In this document: positions 23,790 to 34,904 of the stretch, in pieces
Position numbering within the stretch: the stretch's first letter is position 1
Layout of the letters: each line of letters opens with the position of its first letter
Source of the DNA: Conchocele bisecta
Lineage: Eukaryota; Mollusca; Bivalvia; Lucinida; Thyasiridae
Direction of reading: 5' to 3'
DNA: 64,000 nt
Assembly: GCA_029237695.1 (NCBI GenBank)
Contig: CM055265.1
Coordinates: 217,051,679 to 217,115,678, forward strand
The notes under the pieces: model-generated
Told to the model about the DNA's origin: nothing
Database searches by the model: none
The model's input: the letters and a program-made list of their open reading frames with translations, nothing else
Made by a program: the position numbers and the translations under genes

Positions 23790-24745
23790 ATAAAATGAAA
23801 AATCATGCAGAGAATGATGTTATTAGCCGATCGAATCAGGGTTCAATATATGTCAGGGAAAAGTGAGAGAAGTGTTGATTTCCTCCCTAACCAAATTCTC
23901 CAAGTTATATTTAGCTATCATTAATATCTGATCATAGCAATACTTATGGTAGTCAAATGTAAACAATATTATTCCAGTTGAAAGAAAACCTTTGAATATA
24001 GGTGAAGGCGCTTAGCATTACACAAATATGTAGCAGGTCAACCGAAATCTCATAAATACCCGATTTTTGGCGGCCATCTTGAAAATATGATAATTATATA
24101 CTGAATATTAGTGTAGTTTACGTAAATTATTTGATATATCCATCAGAAATGTCTTTTAACAACTTACACCAATTTCCAAGTTAAGGACCATGACCTATTT
24201 GCTCATATATTGGCAATTTTAGACTTCCGTCAAGCATAGAGTTCAATGACCTTGAAATGACATTGAACTTGGTTTAAAAAATAGCACCCGGATTTTTTGG
24301 AAACCTTATACATTCAAGTTTATAAAAATCACCGGGTGCCATAAATTAACACGAGGTGCCGGAATCTTATATATATACCTACAAGGCTACAATTGCCCCT
24401 GGACTAGAAGGCAAACCGCCTAACTTTAGTTTACCGAACTATTGTAGTTAAAACGTTTATTTATAGCCAAATTACAAACCACCTAACTTTACTTTATCGA
24501 ACTCTTGTAGTGAAAACGTTTATTTATAGCCAAATTGTGTTATTTCGCTATATTTAAAGTTTTCAACAGAGATAATGGCCAAAAATGAAAAATTATCCGG
24601 TTGATGTAATTTGGAAGTAATACAATAAATTTCGCGTTTGTAGATTACAGAATATAGGAGCAAAGGGTGGTTACAAACTTTTTCACAAACCAATGGATAA
24701 CCAATATATAGCCGATCTATAAATAGATCGGCTAATAATAACGAC
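23790..24745 (+). repeat. Dispersed repeat, related in inverse to 29008-30490
   Basis: 23800-23910 matches the complement of 30345-30490 (GTGAGAGAAGTGTTGATTTC, TGATGTTATTAGCCGATC). 24525-24745 matches the complement of 29008-29215 (TTTCGCTATATTTAAAGTTT, AGCCGATCTATAAATAGATC). A local tandem duplication at ~24415-24535 repeats AACGTTTATTTATAGCCAAA. The sequence between the two matches is not shared. The type is unclear. Confidence 0.55.
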
Positions 24746-25076
24746 ATAACTGTATGCACTATATCGCAGTTAGAACTTAGAAAGCCAGTCATTACAATTT
24801 GGGCTGATGAGAGGGGCTCACTTTGCGAGGGAGAGTACGAGTACTCATTTGGTGCCAACGCGAGCAACAGATATACGGGATGCACCATGGCGGTGTCCGG
24901 TTCTCCGAATGTCGGTATGGTCAGTTTCCATGACATTAACGTAATTACTCCCCTTTAATTTCACCGACTATTATTGATAGTAATTATCATTAGTAATTAG
25001 TGATTAAAGTGAATTACAAATAATCCTGGGTGTTTAGTACTGTCATTATGTATAACTTCACGCATAAGAATACCAG

Positions 25077-25317
25077 GGGTCCGTTTCACTAAACTTCGTA
25101 CGACTAAAATGTTCGTAAGCGCAAATTTAGGATCGTCTGGAAATTTCAATTGATGGATTTACATGTATTGAGCATAGGCCGCATATGCAGCCTATGCTCA
25201 ATAAATGTAAATCCAATAATTGTTTACAAGAAAACATTGTTAATGTGATATTTACAGACTATCTTAATTTTGCACTTACGAATATTTAATTCTTACGAAG
25301 TTTAGTGAAACGGCCCC
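25077..25317. mobile_element. MITE family C, copy 2
   Basis: About 241 bp with inverted repeats GGGGTCCGTTTCACTAAACT and the complement, plus a central palindrome on GCATAGGCCGCATATGCAGC. CCAGG lies at both flanks. Confidence 0.9.
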
Positions 25318-25640
25318 CAGGACACGTAACTCATATTAAGGGTATACGCCAGATTCCGTCAGTGTTACACTCTCTCTCTCTCTCTCTGTGGACGTACATT
25401 CATATATTGTATCATGACCTGTCGAGAATGTACATATTTACTAATACAATCGTTTGTATGTACATGTATTAGTTATAGTTCACTTATTGCATTTGTAATA
25501 CATTAATTTAATAGCGAGCGAGCCGGAAATTAGTTTATTAAAAATTAGATATGTGAACTATAACTAACTTATTGGTTGCCCCGCCCCATCGCGGGCACCT
25601 GTCAATTAGAATGGAGCGCTGCCCATAAACATGTTTTCAA
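25318..25640. other. Spacer with a short CT microsatellite
   Basis: Contains (CT)8-9 at ~25370-25388. No gene is seen. Confidence 0.5.
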
Positions 25641-25654
25641 CAATACAATACAAT

Positions 25655-26755
25655 AATACAATACATTTTATTCACTCTAAGCCACATGCGTGACACACGA
25701 GGTATACAACATATTACATAATACAACGATGGGTACAAATACAAATGTATAAGCTCACTAGTCATTATAACCATAAAGCATTTCTTATAAAAATAGCTAA
25801 ATTTCTTAATTGCTTTCCAGATTTTTTCTCAAATAGCTGTGCGAATTTTAAAGTATTTGGTCTTCTAAAATAAAATGGCTTGATATACCGTTGTCGAACT
25901 TCATCATAGAAGCGGCACTCGAAAAGGAAATGAAACTCGTCACCGAGAGCACCAGCGCCACATTTGTTGCAGACCCTGCCTGCTCTCGGCACACCTGTCC
26001 ATCTACCAGTTTCGACCGCCAGGCAATGATTACAAGTTCGAAATCAGGTCAATGTTTTTCTTAACCTTTCCGTGAGATTAATTAAATATGTTTCTAATCC
26101 AAACTCTGTTTTAAAGATTCTATACGTAATTCCACGTGAAGATGAATCGATGCTGGTGAGCCATGACTGAATAAACTGGTTCTGAAGCTGGGTCCTGACG
26201 TAGTGGCTCAGCCAGATAGCATTAACATTGTTCTGGCTAAGCCATACGCCAGGAGCTCCAATTTCAGTTAAAATAGACTTAACATTCTGAATCCATCGGA
26301 AATGAGTCACATTTGCTTCATGTTGTGTATATAATAACTTATACATAAGAAACAATAATTTACTCTGCTTCCCTGAAACTAATTTTGCCCAAAACGAAAT
26401 AATTCTACATTTAATGTCAATAATAAGCGGAAATTTGCCTAGTTCTCCATAAACCATGAAATTTGGTGTAGATTTCTTTACCCCCAAAACAGTTTTATAA
26501 AATTTCAAATGAATTGTTTCTATAGCCGAAATGTTTTCAAATCCCCAGATTTCACAGGCATAGCAGAGAATTGGAGTGATACATTGGTCAAATAACTTAA
26601 GCTGACAGTCTACTGGAGTTGACAAGTTGTTAATCTTTCTAAATAGGCCGAAAAGAGCTTGGATGCTTGGTCAATCAAATGTTTCTTAGTCTTATGAAAA
26701 GTTCCGTTTTGTGAAAAAACATTTCCCAAATATGTAAAGTGGTCTACACAATTTT
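25655..26755 (-). pseudogene. 3' relic of a non-LTR retrotransposon (LINE)
   Basis: Minus-strand frames encode the region C-terminal to a reverse transcriptase: HFTYLGNVFSQNG (~26745), then CITPILCYACEIWGFENI and KFYKTVLGVKKSTPN (26590-26450), then a C-terminal CNKCGAGALGDEFHFLFEC zinc-knuckle-like motif (C-x2-C-x9-H-x4-C, ~25975-25915). There are frameshifts near 26635 and a stop at ~26044. The 3' tail is a TATTG pentamer repeat (on the plus strand ACAATACAATAATACAATAC at 25656). This is a 5'-truncated, dead CR1/L2/jockey-like element. The catalytic domains are missing. Confidence 0.85.
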
Positions 26756-27035
26756 GTTATATGTAACGATACTATTACGTGATTGGCGGTGTGTCTCTGA
26801 ATCGATCGTACACATGATGCGCGTCACAGGAAATTACCTCAACAAGGCGGGGCCTGTGTTCCTATTTATCCGCACCACAACCGTGCACAAATATGCTGCA
26901 TTGAAAAAATAGAATATCGCGTATTTGGTGCCGTTTTTTTAATCAACTGTCTGGCGATTATTCTCATAACTATGATTTGCAATGTTTGGGTAAAATAACT
27001 TTATAAAACACAGAGAGGACACTGTAATGCAGACC

Positions 27036-27530
27036 ACAGGCATTCGGCGTGTTTCGCGTGTTTCGGCTTTCATCGGTATAACTCAATATATATGAACGAG
27101 GCTTCTAATTTTGGTCGGACACGACCTCGTATCATGACAAAATAACATGTTTAAAATAGTAAGTTTCTATGCATTCTATGTATTTCTGCAGGATAACGAT
27201 AATTCTCAAACGATCATATGAACATGCCACTACAATATTGACGTTAGAGCATTAAACACATTACTTCATTTGTTATGATACGAGGTTGTGTCCGACCTAG
27301 GAAAAGCAGCTGTAATTCGATATTCTTTGCATAATTATGTTCTAACAATGCTATTTTAGCAAGATAACAATAATTCTCAAATGAACATGAGCACTTTCTG
27401 CATTAGCGTTAATAACATCGCGGAATTTGTTATGATACGAAGTCGTGTCCGACCAAAGTTATACGTTCATATATATAGAGTGATACCGATGAAAGCCGAA
27501 CACGCCGAATGCCTGTGATACAGACCTCTG
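27036..27530. mobile_element. Long-terminal-inverted-repeat MITE (~495 bp)
   Basis: Left arm CACAGGCATTCGGCGTGTTT through TTTTGGTCGGACACGACCTC (to ~27140). The right arm (27415-27530) is its complement. The GATACGAGGTTGTGTCCGAC motif also occurs at ~27275, so the interior was partly duplicated. Non-coding. Confidence 0.8.
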
Positions 27531-27588
27531 AAAGAAGTTATCTCTAACATCACATGGCCGCCGCCATCTTGAATTGACTAAGTCTAGC

Positions 27589-27889
27589 TACGGAGCCCCG
27601 CAGGGGACATGGATTTTTTTTAAAATTAATTCGTTCCCACGAAAATAACAATTCGTTCCCTTAATGTATTAATTCGTTCCCACGATATAACAATTCGTTC
27701 ACACGAATTAACAATTCTTTCCATCGAATTAACAATTAGTGCCCACGAAATAACAATTCGTTCCCACGAAATAACAATTCGTTCCCACGAAATAACAGTT
27801 CGTTCCCACGATATATCGTTGGAACGAATTGTTATTTCGTGGGAACGAATTAATAAAAAATAATTCTACGTCCCATGCGGGGCTCCGTA
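27589..27889. mobile_element. Satellite-filled foldback transposon
   Basis: Inverted ends TACGGAGCCCCGCAGGGGAC and the complement, with near-matching 6-bp flanks TCTAGC/TCTAAC. The interior is a 21-bp satellite AACAATTCGTTCCCACGAAAT in both orientations, meeting at ~27812. It is the same family as 35143-35369. Non-coding. Confidence 0.9.
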
Positions 27890-28107
27890 TCTAACCACAC
27901 TGGCTTAGTGTGACACAAACTACTGGAACGCGAGAAGCCTGTTTTCTCCACTGTACCATAGTTGTGGCTGTGACTGGAGCAGTGAGACTTACGGGAGTGT
28001 GACCATTGTAGTTCCTGATCAAATAGCACGCTCATGTAGCCTGATAACCATCTAGTAGTATATTGCTTGATTGACGCATGGCGGGTGTTTTATTGATGGA
28101 ATGGCGA

Positions 28108-28172
28108 GAAGTGCAGATCTTGATCAGACTGTGCGGATGCACAGTCTGATCAGGATCTACACTGGTCGCAAA
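28108..28172. repeat. Palindromic repeat
   Basis: GTGCAGATCTTGATCAGACT pairs with AGTCTGATCAGGATCTACAC around CGGATGC. It resembles 39703-39757 and a half copy at ~7418. Confidence 0.75.
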
Positions 28173-28754
28173 ACCCATCAGTCCAAATTATTCAGCCAAT
28201 GCCTCATATAACCTTCCGTGATCGTCCGTGATCTTCCGTGATCCGTGATCTTCCTTGATCATTGATCCGCCCGCCAGTTCCAGATTGTGTTCTATATTTT
28301 AACATTATTGACAAAGTACGAGTTCTACACGCGATCAAATGGCAATCATGGAGACAAAGAGAACTATGGTTTAAACAGTATTTATTTATAAATTACAAAT
28401 AACAAAAGAGAACTTTGAGGCGCCAGTGACATTGCAACGTATACATTGCTCAGGCTGTACGTTCGCATGATTTCATAATTGTGTGTTATTATATATTCCC
28501 TGGTGTATTCACCTATTTTTTATGATGAGTTCATCCAGTATCTGTTTCACAACTCCATATAATTAATCGCGAAATGCTTCCTGGTATATCGTGATGAATT
28601 GTGTTAAACACATATTAATGTCTTTCACGACCGGGGAACGTGTGGGCAACGTTTTTTTTAATCATCGAAACGACTGTACGGTAGAGACATTTGGACATCT
28701 AATATCACAACCACGGACATGTTGTTCCGCCTAAGTGCCGGACGTATAGAATAA
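28173..28754. other. Non-coding, nothing recognised
   Basis: A local imperfect repeat of CTTCCGTGATC lies at 28215-28260. No gene is seen. Confidence 0.5.
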
Positions 28755-28906
28755 TTTACAACATGCTTTGACAGCACTTTATAATGGAATTTCCAATGGA
28801 AATGATTCTGACGTGCTGTCAAACCATGTTTTTATTGAGAAATAAGGCAAAATATAAAAACTAACAGCAGACGACAATTGTTGTGTGTAGCGGTCTAAGG
28901 GTTAAC
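28755..28906 (-). repeat. MITE family F, internal fragment
   Basis: GACAGCACTTTATAATGGAA to CTAAGGGTTAA matches the interior of 45300-45480 and the complement of 30670-30800. Both termini are missing. Confidence 0.6.
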
Positions 28907-28956
28907 CGGGTATAACTTGAAATGTTGACTGTCTCAACCTGCCAGCTGCTCACCTG

Positions 28957-29004
28957 GGGGCCGTTTCACTAAACTTCGTACGATGAAAATGTTCGTAAGA
29001 TATT
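28957..29004 (+). repeat. MITE family C, left half only
   Basis: GGGGGCCGTTTCACTAAACT to ATGTTCGTAAG, then it stops abruptly where the 29008 repeat begins. Confidence 0.8.
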
Positions 29005-29007
29005 TAT

Positions 29008-29310
29008 TAGCCGATCTATTTATAGATCGGCTAATATATTGGTCATACATCGAATTCTGAAAAAGTTTGTAGCAACCCTTTTCTCCGCTATTCGGTAATC
29101 TACGAACGCGAATTTTGCTGTATCACTTCCAAATTGCATCAACCGATAAAGTTTGCATTTTTGGCAATTATCTCCATTTAAAACTTTAAATATAGCAAAA
29201 TAACACAATTTTGAATACGTAATCAGCTGAACGCCGGAAGAGATTGAACCCGGAAGTTGTTGTTGTTGAAGTCCATAGTTGGCTCTAATGGCCATATACG
29301 CCAACATACG
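29008..29310 (-). repeat. Dispersed repeat with an open frame, inverse of 24525-24745
   Basis: Starts with the palindrome TTAGCCGATCTATTTATAGA. A minus-strand frame of 95 codons (29307-29020) is open here but broken by stops in the homologous copy at 24.5-24.7 kb, so a decayed coding origin is possible. I do not recognise the peptide. Confidence 0.45.
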
Positions 29311-30344
29311 CCGATTATTGGGCTAATTTAAAGCTTTTATTTATTAAAAAGAACAAGTTTCAGCCACGTATAATCGCGTAAAATGTGTTTATTCGGCTAA
29401 TTTATAATCGACCTCTGCTCAAAATCTCCTCCAACTAGCAACCCCAGCATCTCGGGTTTATCCCATTGGATCGCGTATGCGCGTCATTTGACGCTAGTTA
29501 ATATTCACAAAAGTTTCCACCAATCAAAACGAAGAATTGCCCTTCATAGCGAACTTTGATTTGTTTACGTATCTTGCAGGGATGGTAGGGATGCATCCAG
29601 CACGCGCGATTGCGGCAATCCCCCTTAATTAGTGTCAATGCCGCAAATTATTGATTGTCTTGCGCCCGACATCGCGCAAAAAATCACGGATGGGCCCCTT
29701 TTTAAATGACCAGTGCGCACATTAAAAAAACGTAATTGACTATTTAAACGCGCTGCGTATTTAAATCATTGGAAGGCGTGCAGTTCAATCGAGTTTGTGC
29801 GGCCGTTGAACGTAAGCTTCGAGTCGATTTAAACCATTTAAGTCGATGAACAAGGGATAAACAAGTGACAACGTTATCAAGGCCAATCTGGGCATGTGCC
29901 TGAATACGCATGACGTCAATTCGACTGTTACATTTTGTTGAGTACGTTAATTAATGGTCACTTAAGATTTGTATTCGACTGGACTGGTGAATGGGATATC
30001 CCTTTGCTAAAAATATGTTTCTGCATGCCTAACTAATATCATGACCGTAGCTCCGTGTTATTATTATATTACATTTCCGTAAACTGTGTTGACAATATTG
30101 TGGCAATATGTGGACCTGTGCAGATATATGTAGATGAATATAGGACTATTAAAAAAAAATCCGGGCTCCGATAGCGAGCATTATTTTTCCATTTTTTTTA
30201 TTATTTTTTTTTAAAAATTTCCAAATATTTTTTTTTCTTCAATTTTTAAAAAAGATTGATCAATTTTTTTTCTACATCAAATTTTATTTCCTATTAATAT
30301 TGTTTTCGGGGCCCCAATTTTTCTAATAGAAATCAATTTTTTTT
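29311..30344. other. Non-coding; T-rich tract at 30150-30345
   Basis: No gene is seen. Long T/A runs (30185-30300) may be a degraded retroposon tail or low-complexity sequence. Confidence 0.5.
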
Positions 30345-30490
30345 CTTGAGAATTTGGTTGGGGAGGAAATCAACACTTCTCTCACTTTTCCCTGAGATTC
30401 CGTAACTACTAAAATGTGGACATATATTGAACCCTGATTTGATCGGCTAATAACATCATGCTCTGCATGACTTTTCATTATTAATTTGCT
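30345..30490 (-). repeat. Dispersed repeat, inverse of 23800-23910
   Basis: Complement shares GTGTTGATTTCCTCCC and TGATGTTATTAGCCGATC with the other copy. Confidence 0.65.
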
Positions 30491-30577
30491 TTTCACATTA
30501 AGGTGGCTAAGTAATGCTACCATTTTCCGCCTACATATCATACATCATTACTTGTGAACACATCCGCTAAATAATTA

Positions 30578-30990
30578 CAGTCGAACCTCCCCGAATGGCT
30601 ACCTCTCTACAACAACACCCTCTCTGTAACAGCCGCTATTTTATATCCCAAATGGACGATTTCCTGTTTATCTAACCCTTAGACTGCTGAGCACGAAAAT
30701 TGTCGTCTGCTGTTGCTTTTGCCTTCTTTCTCAATACAAATATGTTTTGACAGCATTTTAGAAATGGAAATGATTCTAAAATGTTGCCAAAACATGTTTT
30801 TGATGATAATTATCGAAGAAATAAATAAACAGCGGACAACAAAATTTAATTCAGCATTAACCTCCATACAACAGCCACCTCTCTACAACAGCCACCTCTC
30901 TACAACAGCCACCTCTCTACAACAGCCACCTCTCTACAACAGCCAGTTTTGCGTCATCCCATGGGTGGCTGTTGTAGAGAGGTTGCACTG
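30578..30990. mobile_element. Pogo-like MITE family F, complete
   Basis: 413 bp between TA dinucleotides (30576-30577 and 30991-30992), with ends CAGTCGAACCTCC and GGTTGCACTG, typical of Tc1/mariner-pogo elements. It has an inner foldback on GACAGCATTTTAGAAATGG and a five-fold CACCTCTCTACAACAGC array (17 bp) at ~30868-30955. The inverted copy is at 45207-45573. Confidence 0.85.
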
Positions 30991-31029
30991 TACCAACAAC
31001 GCCTATCGGTGTAAATGTTATTCTAATTT

Positions 31030-31085
31030 CCAAGTTTGCACTTACGAACTTCTTAGTCGTACGAAGTTTAGTGAAACGGGCCCCA
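31030..31085 (+). repeat. MITE family C, right half only
   Basis: TTTCCAAGTTTGCACTTACG to GTTTAGTGAAACGGGCCCC. It may be the other half of the left end at 28957. Confidence 0.8.
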
Positions 31086-31398
31086 GGACCGTCGCGGTGA
31101 CGACATTATTCGGTGCAGTACTGGGCCAATCTCTTGTGCCAGCACGTACCACTGTCCAACATTAACGAACGGCGCATGTATAAGGGTAGATTTAATGTTA
31201 CAATAGTTTCATTCTGTTTTATGAATATATATATGGTATATTTTCCGACAACAATGACATTTAAAATATAAAGGAGTATGTATTCGTAATGTCCGTCCTT
31301 TGTCCGCCAGGATAACAGAGACGGGCTGCCCCAGCCTACACAGTACGAGCGCTATACAACTCAATGGTCGACATATTGTCAGTTTGTACCTTATGTAA

Positions 31399-31660
31399 GC
31401 TCTAGAACGGGGGTCAGTCCCAGAACGGGGATCAATCGCAGAACGGGAGATAATCACGGAGGAACGGGGGTCATTTCCAGAACGGGGCTGAGTCCAAGAA
31501 CGGGCGTCAGTCCCATAAGGGGGGTCAGTCCCAGAACGGGCGTCAGACCCAGAACGGGTGTCATTCCCAGAACGGGGGTCAGTCCCAGAGCACGGGTCAT
31601 TCCCAGAACGGGGATCAATCCTAGAACGGGGGCTAATCCCGGAACGGGGACCAATAAACG
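31399..31660. repeat. 18-bp minisatellite, ~15 units
   Basis: Unit close to CCAGAACGGGGGTCAGTC. Because the unit is a multiple of three, it keeps frames open (minus-strand PRSGTD repeats). I treat the frame as a by-product. Confidence 0.85.
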
Positions 31661-31713
31661 TGGCGTCCATCTCGTTAATCCCGCCAATCTGATTATGGCC
31701 GGAAAAGACAGTA

Positions 31714-31966
31714 CAGTGAAACCTCGCTAAACCGGACACCCTGGGAGGGCCCCAGGGTGTCCGGTTTAGCGTGGCCCTCCCAGGGTGTCCGGTTTAGCGT
31801 GGTTTCACTGTAAATCAGGCATTTGATTATTCCGAGTAATATATGTGTGCTATGCGATCACGAACATGCATTAACACCTGGGATTAATGACCAAGAAACA
31901 CATCTAAATTAATTATCACATATGTTTCTTGTTGTCCGGTTTAGAGAGGTTCCACTGTACATGTGC
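31714..31966. mobile_element. Pogo-like palindromic MITE(s)
   Basis: A ~95-bp palindrome, CAGTGAAACCTCGCTAAACC to its complement (31715-31810, TA at both ends), is followed by a related right end TCCGGTTTAGAGAGGTTCCA at ~31938-31960. Related fragments lie at 39243-39457, 40850-41005 and 51056-51225. Confidence 0.8.
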
Positions 31967-32329
31967 TAAATACGACCGTCAAGGAACTAAGATGGTGCTT
32001 AATTCGCATCACTTCACAGACATTAGTTGCCGCCATCTTTGATATGGGCACCGTTGGCGTCAGTAAAGCTGGACGTCAAGATGGCATAGTCAGAACGTGC
32101 GGAAATATTAACCCCCGCTCTGGGAAAATTAGTTTCCATTCCGGGATTAGATTTATTGATTAATATAAACATCCAAAAATAACGTTGAACAGACCATGTT
32201 ATATATTTAGGGGCTAAAGGGTTAAACGTTGATGCATCAGTAACGTAACCCACATGAACTGGGTTAAACTTGGGATCCCACATGTCAGGTTATAATATAG
32301 GGAGACAGATAGTCTTGTATATGCTGTAG
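31967..32329. other. Non-coding, nothing recognised
   Basis: Short overlapping frames on both strands. None has a recognisable motif or splice context. Confidence 0.4.
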
Positions 32330-32850
32330 ATATGACATTTTCTGGCAAAATAAACATTCATTCACGTATTGATTGGTATTATTATACATTTTATATTAGA
32401 CGTAAATTTCCACTCTGGTATCAGGGGCGTTAACCGTGTTTCCTTAAAATGTTAATGGACATTGCTATTTATTTCTCTGTATTTATTTTTTGATGTGCAA
32501 TGATCATACTTTATATTCTGTCGAAAATATTTTTTTTTCAGGAGACGCATTTAATTAGTATAAACAAATATCATGCCTCATTTGCATATGAAAATAGCCC
32601 GATACCACCGCGCGTCTATCGACAATATTAATTTTTCAGGTGACGCATATAATTAGTTTACATAATTAAAAAATATCAAGCCCCAAAAGCATATGAAAAT
32701 AGCCTGATCCCACCGCCAGTCACTATCGGTAAAATAAATACATGTATTACTAAATGATTAGATCTGTATAGCGGGCACTCGTAATTTTTAGAACTGGTGG
32801 AATAGTGACACAATTATACACTTATTTATGTCCTATAAAGAACAGTTTAT
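32330..32850 (+). repeat. MITE family B, ends eroded
   Basis: The body matches 600-1070, including TCAGGGGCGTTAACCGTGTT. An internal part (GACGCATTTAATTAGTATAA ... ATGAAAATAGCC) is duplicated at ~32545-32615 and 32640-32705. Both terminal repeats are degraded. Confidence 0.8.
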
Positions 32851-32915
32851 GACTTCGTGAACTATACCTACAACGTTTTAACATTTATATGAACCTTACA
32901 AATACATATTTCTAG

Positions 32916-33577
32916 GCTAGATCGAACGTTCAAACGGCGGGTGAATGAACGACATCAATACCCGCCATCTCCGTACGACATCCGCCGGCGTGATATACAA
33001 ACGGCTCAGCATGGAGTCGTCGGCCGACCGCGGGACAATTCTACATACAGCTATACCAAAACGGGACCAACAGACACCAGCGTGGATCTTGATCATGCCA
33101 CATGGTTCACCAGTCCCATCTGTATCTCACCATTTCGGCGAAGTAACATACATGTACTTGAATGTGATTACGCGAATTTTGGGACATCGCCATGAGCAAC
33201 CATTGCATATCGATATAACAATTCGTTCCCTCGAGTTAACAATTCGTTGCCACGATATAACAATTCGTTACCTCGAATTAACAATTCGTTCCCACGATAT
33301 AACAATTCGTTCCCATGAATTAACTATTGCTAAATTGAGGGAATGAATTGTTAATTCGTGGGAACGAATCGAATTGTTATTTCGTGGGAACGAATTGTTA
33401 AATTGAGGGAACGAATTGTTAATTCGTCGGAACGAATTGTTAAATTGAGGGAACGAATTGTTATTTCGTGGGAACGAATTAAGAAATAAAATTATTCTAC
33501 GTCTACCCGAAAGTGACTACGCGAATGTTGGGACATCGCAGGGCAATCAGTGCATTTTGATGGGGGTTCCCTGCTGA
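32916..33577 (+). CDS. Candidate exon of an unrecognised protein, split by a satellite block
   Basis: An acceptor-like CATATTTCTAG precedes an open, CpG-rich frame from 32916 that reads ...YSYTKTGPTDTSVDLDHATW...NIHVLECDYANFGTS. A TGA at 33193 ends it beside the satellite at 33206. After the satellite, ~43 bp of the exon recur at ~33511-33554 and the frame continues DYANVGTSQGNQCILMGVPC to TGA at 33575. The simplest reading is one terminal exon interrupted by the satellite with a long direct duplication. There is no start codon and no known domain, and expression is unknown. The next candidate exon at 33696 may belong to another transcript. Confidence 0.35.
33206..33506. repeat. Satellite block of the 27589/35143 family, ends lost
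   Basis: Units AACAATTCGTTCCCACGATAT in forward (33213-33325) and reverse (33335-33480) orientation. A terminal-repeat remnant TTATTCTACGTC remains at the right. It is bracketed by direct repeats GTGATTACGCGAATTTTGGG (33163) and GTGACTACGCGAATGTTGGG (33511). Confidence 0.85.
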
Positions 33578-33695
33578 ATGAAGTGATGCAATCAAATTAT
33601 GACACAGCAAGACACCTCACAATTATATAACTTGTACGACAAATGAAGTCCCTAAGTGACATCCCTTAGTGAAATATATTAGTGACATCTCTTAG

Positions 33696-33878
33696 CGCAT
33701 GCGTCGGCCGATGAGGATGCAAACCGAGTCTACACGAGCAAGATCAATTTCCGTGGCTGTCCGGCCGGCGGGTACATCTATACGAGGCTACGTTGCCCGA
33801 ACATAACGTATAATGCACATTCTGTCCGCCTGCCTTACTGCTGCCATGCTGAGTGTGCATACAATTTTAAGCATATGC
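33696..33878 (+). CDS. Candidate phase 1-1 exon of a cysteine-rich secreted protein
   Basis: The acceptor TGACATCTCTTAG and the consensus donor GTAAGT at 33879 enclose 183 nt with one open frame and symmetric phase (two bases in, one base out), typical of extracellular modules. The peptide has five cysteines (RGCPAGGYIY, LRCPNIT, PYCCHAECAYN) and one NIT glycosylation sequon. I do not recognise the family. It lies 1 kb upstream of the SLC6 start on the same strand. No partner exons are identified with confidence. Confidence 0.35.
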
Positions 33879-34125
33879 GTAAGTAGTATACAAACTGGTG
33901 ACTGTACGACATGCTTGGTGAATCTGCGTTGTCGTTCGTATGGATTTGTAAGTGTAGATCCAGGCATATAGAACGCCGAATCTACATAAACAGCACAGCT
34001 CCGTCTCGACCAATCAAACATCTTGATTTTGAATATGAGATTTGAGTACAAGACAGATGGCTGTTAATTTAATTATCGCTAATTGCGATCCCAGCATCAG
34101 GACTCAGCGGGCATGCTGGCCTGTA

Positions 34126-34220
34126 TGGAACGCCTAATCTACATGAACTCAAATAATTAATGATAGCTCTAACTAATTAGAGATAGCATTAAATATTTAG
34201 AGCCTGCTCCAAATCATTTG
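34126..34220 (+). repeat. Fragment of the 18649-19071 element family
   Basis: Starts TATGGAACGCCTAATCTACA then TGAACTCAAATAATTAAT, and continues with GATAGC/AATGATT-type units. A degraded end (GAACGCCGAATCTACATAAA) is also at ~33971. Confidence 0.65.
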
Positions 34221-34845
34221 ACGAGTTTCCTAATCACACTTGTTGATTTCAATAGCAGTCACAGATCCGGGCCACCATTAATATGGCTTGCCCACCATAT
34301 GATTTATATGCTTGGAGAGTGTTCCTTTTCTCAAGTGTGTGTCAATGCCGGTTTATTTTCATTCATCGAATACCTGAACTATTTAACACGCTTTGCTCAC
34401 GACTTTTCAGTCAATACAGTTATACACACTGTCAAAATGACCGCGCATGTTGTATTATATATCCGCGATTTCAATATACATGTATGTTAGTTGTTCAGTC
34501 ACGTGCCGAGAGTAAACTGGTATATTGTGATTTTTATCGGCGTAGTTTCCGATCACCAACATATATCCTGATTCGGATATAGGTAGTACATTGCCGTTAC
34601 AGAATTGTTTCCACGACTCAACAGCGAACAGTGTAGACACTGTGCGAGTGCGTAGACTAACCAGTGAATACACACTGTCGCAATTAAGGAACATGCGTAA
34701 TATTGTTTTATGGCGTTCTCACCTAACGTTTCTGATTGCAACAATCACCATCGGTTTTCGATACGGGGTATACTTAAGGCAGGTTTATTCAGAGAATGAA
34801 AAATTACGCCGTATGTGGTGCGTTATTTCTGACCGCCAGTATGGG
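34221..34845. other. Upstream region of the SLC6 gene, nothing specific
   Basis: Overlapping short frames without motifs. No clear repeat. Confidence 0.4.
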
Positions 34846-34904
34846 TATAAAATATTCACGAATACGCTGGAGAGTGAGTGTTCTGACATACAGACGTGTC
34901 GACA
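34846..34904 (+). promoter_or_regulatory. Putative TATA box and short 5' UTR of the SLC6 gene
   Basis: TATAAAAT at 34846-34853 lies 59 bp before the ATG at 34905. The usual ~30-bp spacing would start transcription near 34876 and give a ~30-nt leader. An in-frame TGA at 34884 bounds the frame. An upstream non-coding exon cannot be excluded. Confidence 0.45.

Noticed and set aside
24520..24936. 138-codon minus-strand frame and an overlapping plus-strand frame (VITIWADERGSLCEGEYEYS) with a GTAATT donor
   Set aside because: Both strands are open, part of each frame is dispersed repeat, and neither matches a family that I know. Too weak to call.
31209..31739. 176-codon minus-strand frame with PRSGTD repeats
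   Set aside because: It is explained by an 18-bp minisatellite, whose unit length keeps several frames open.
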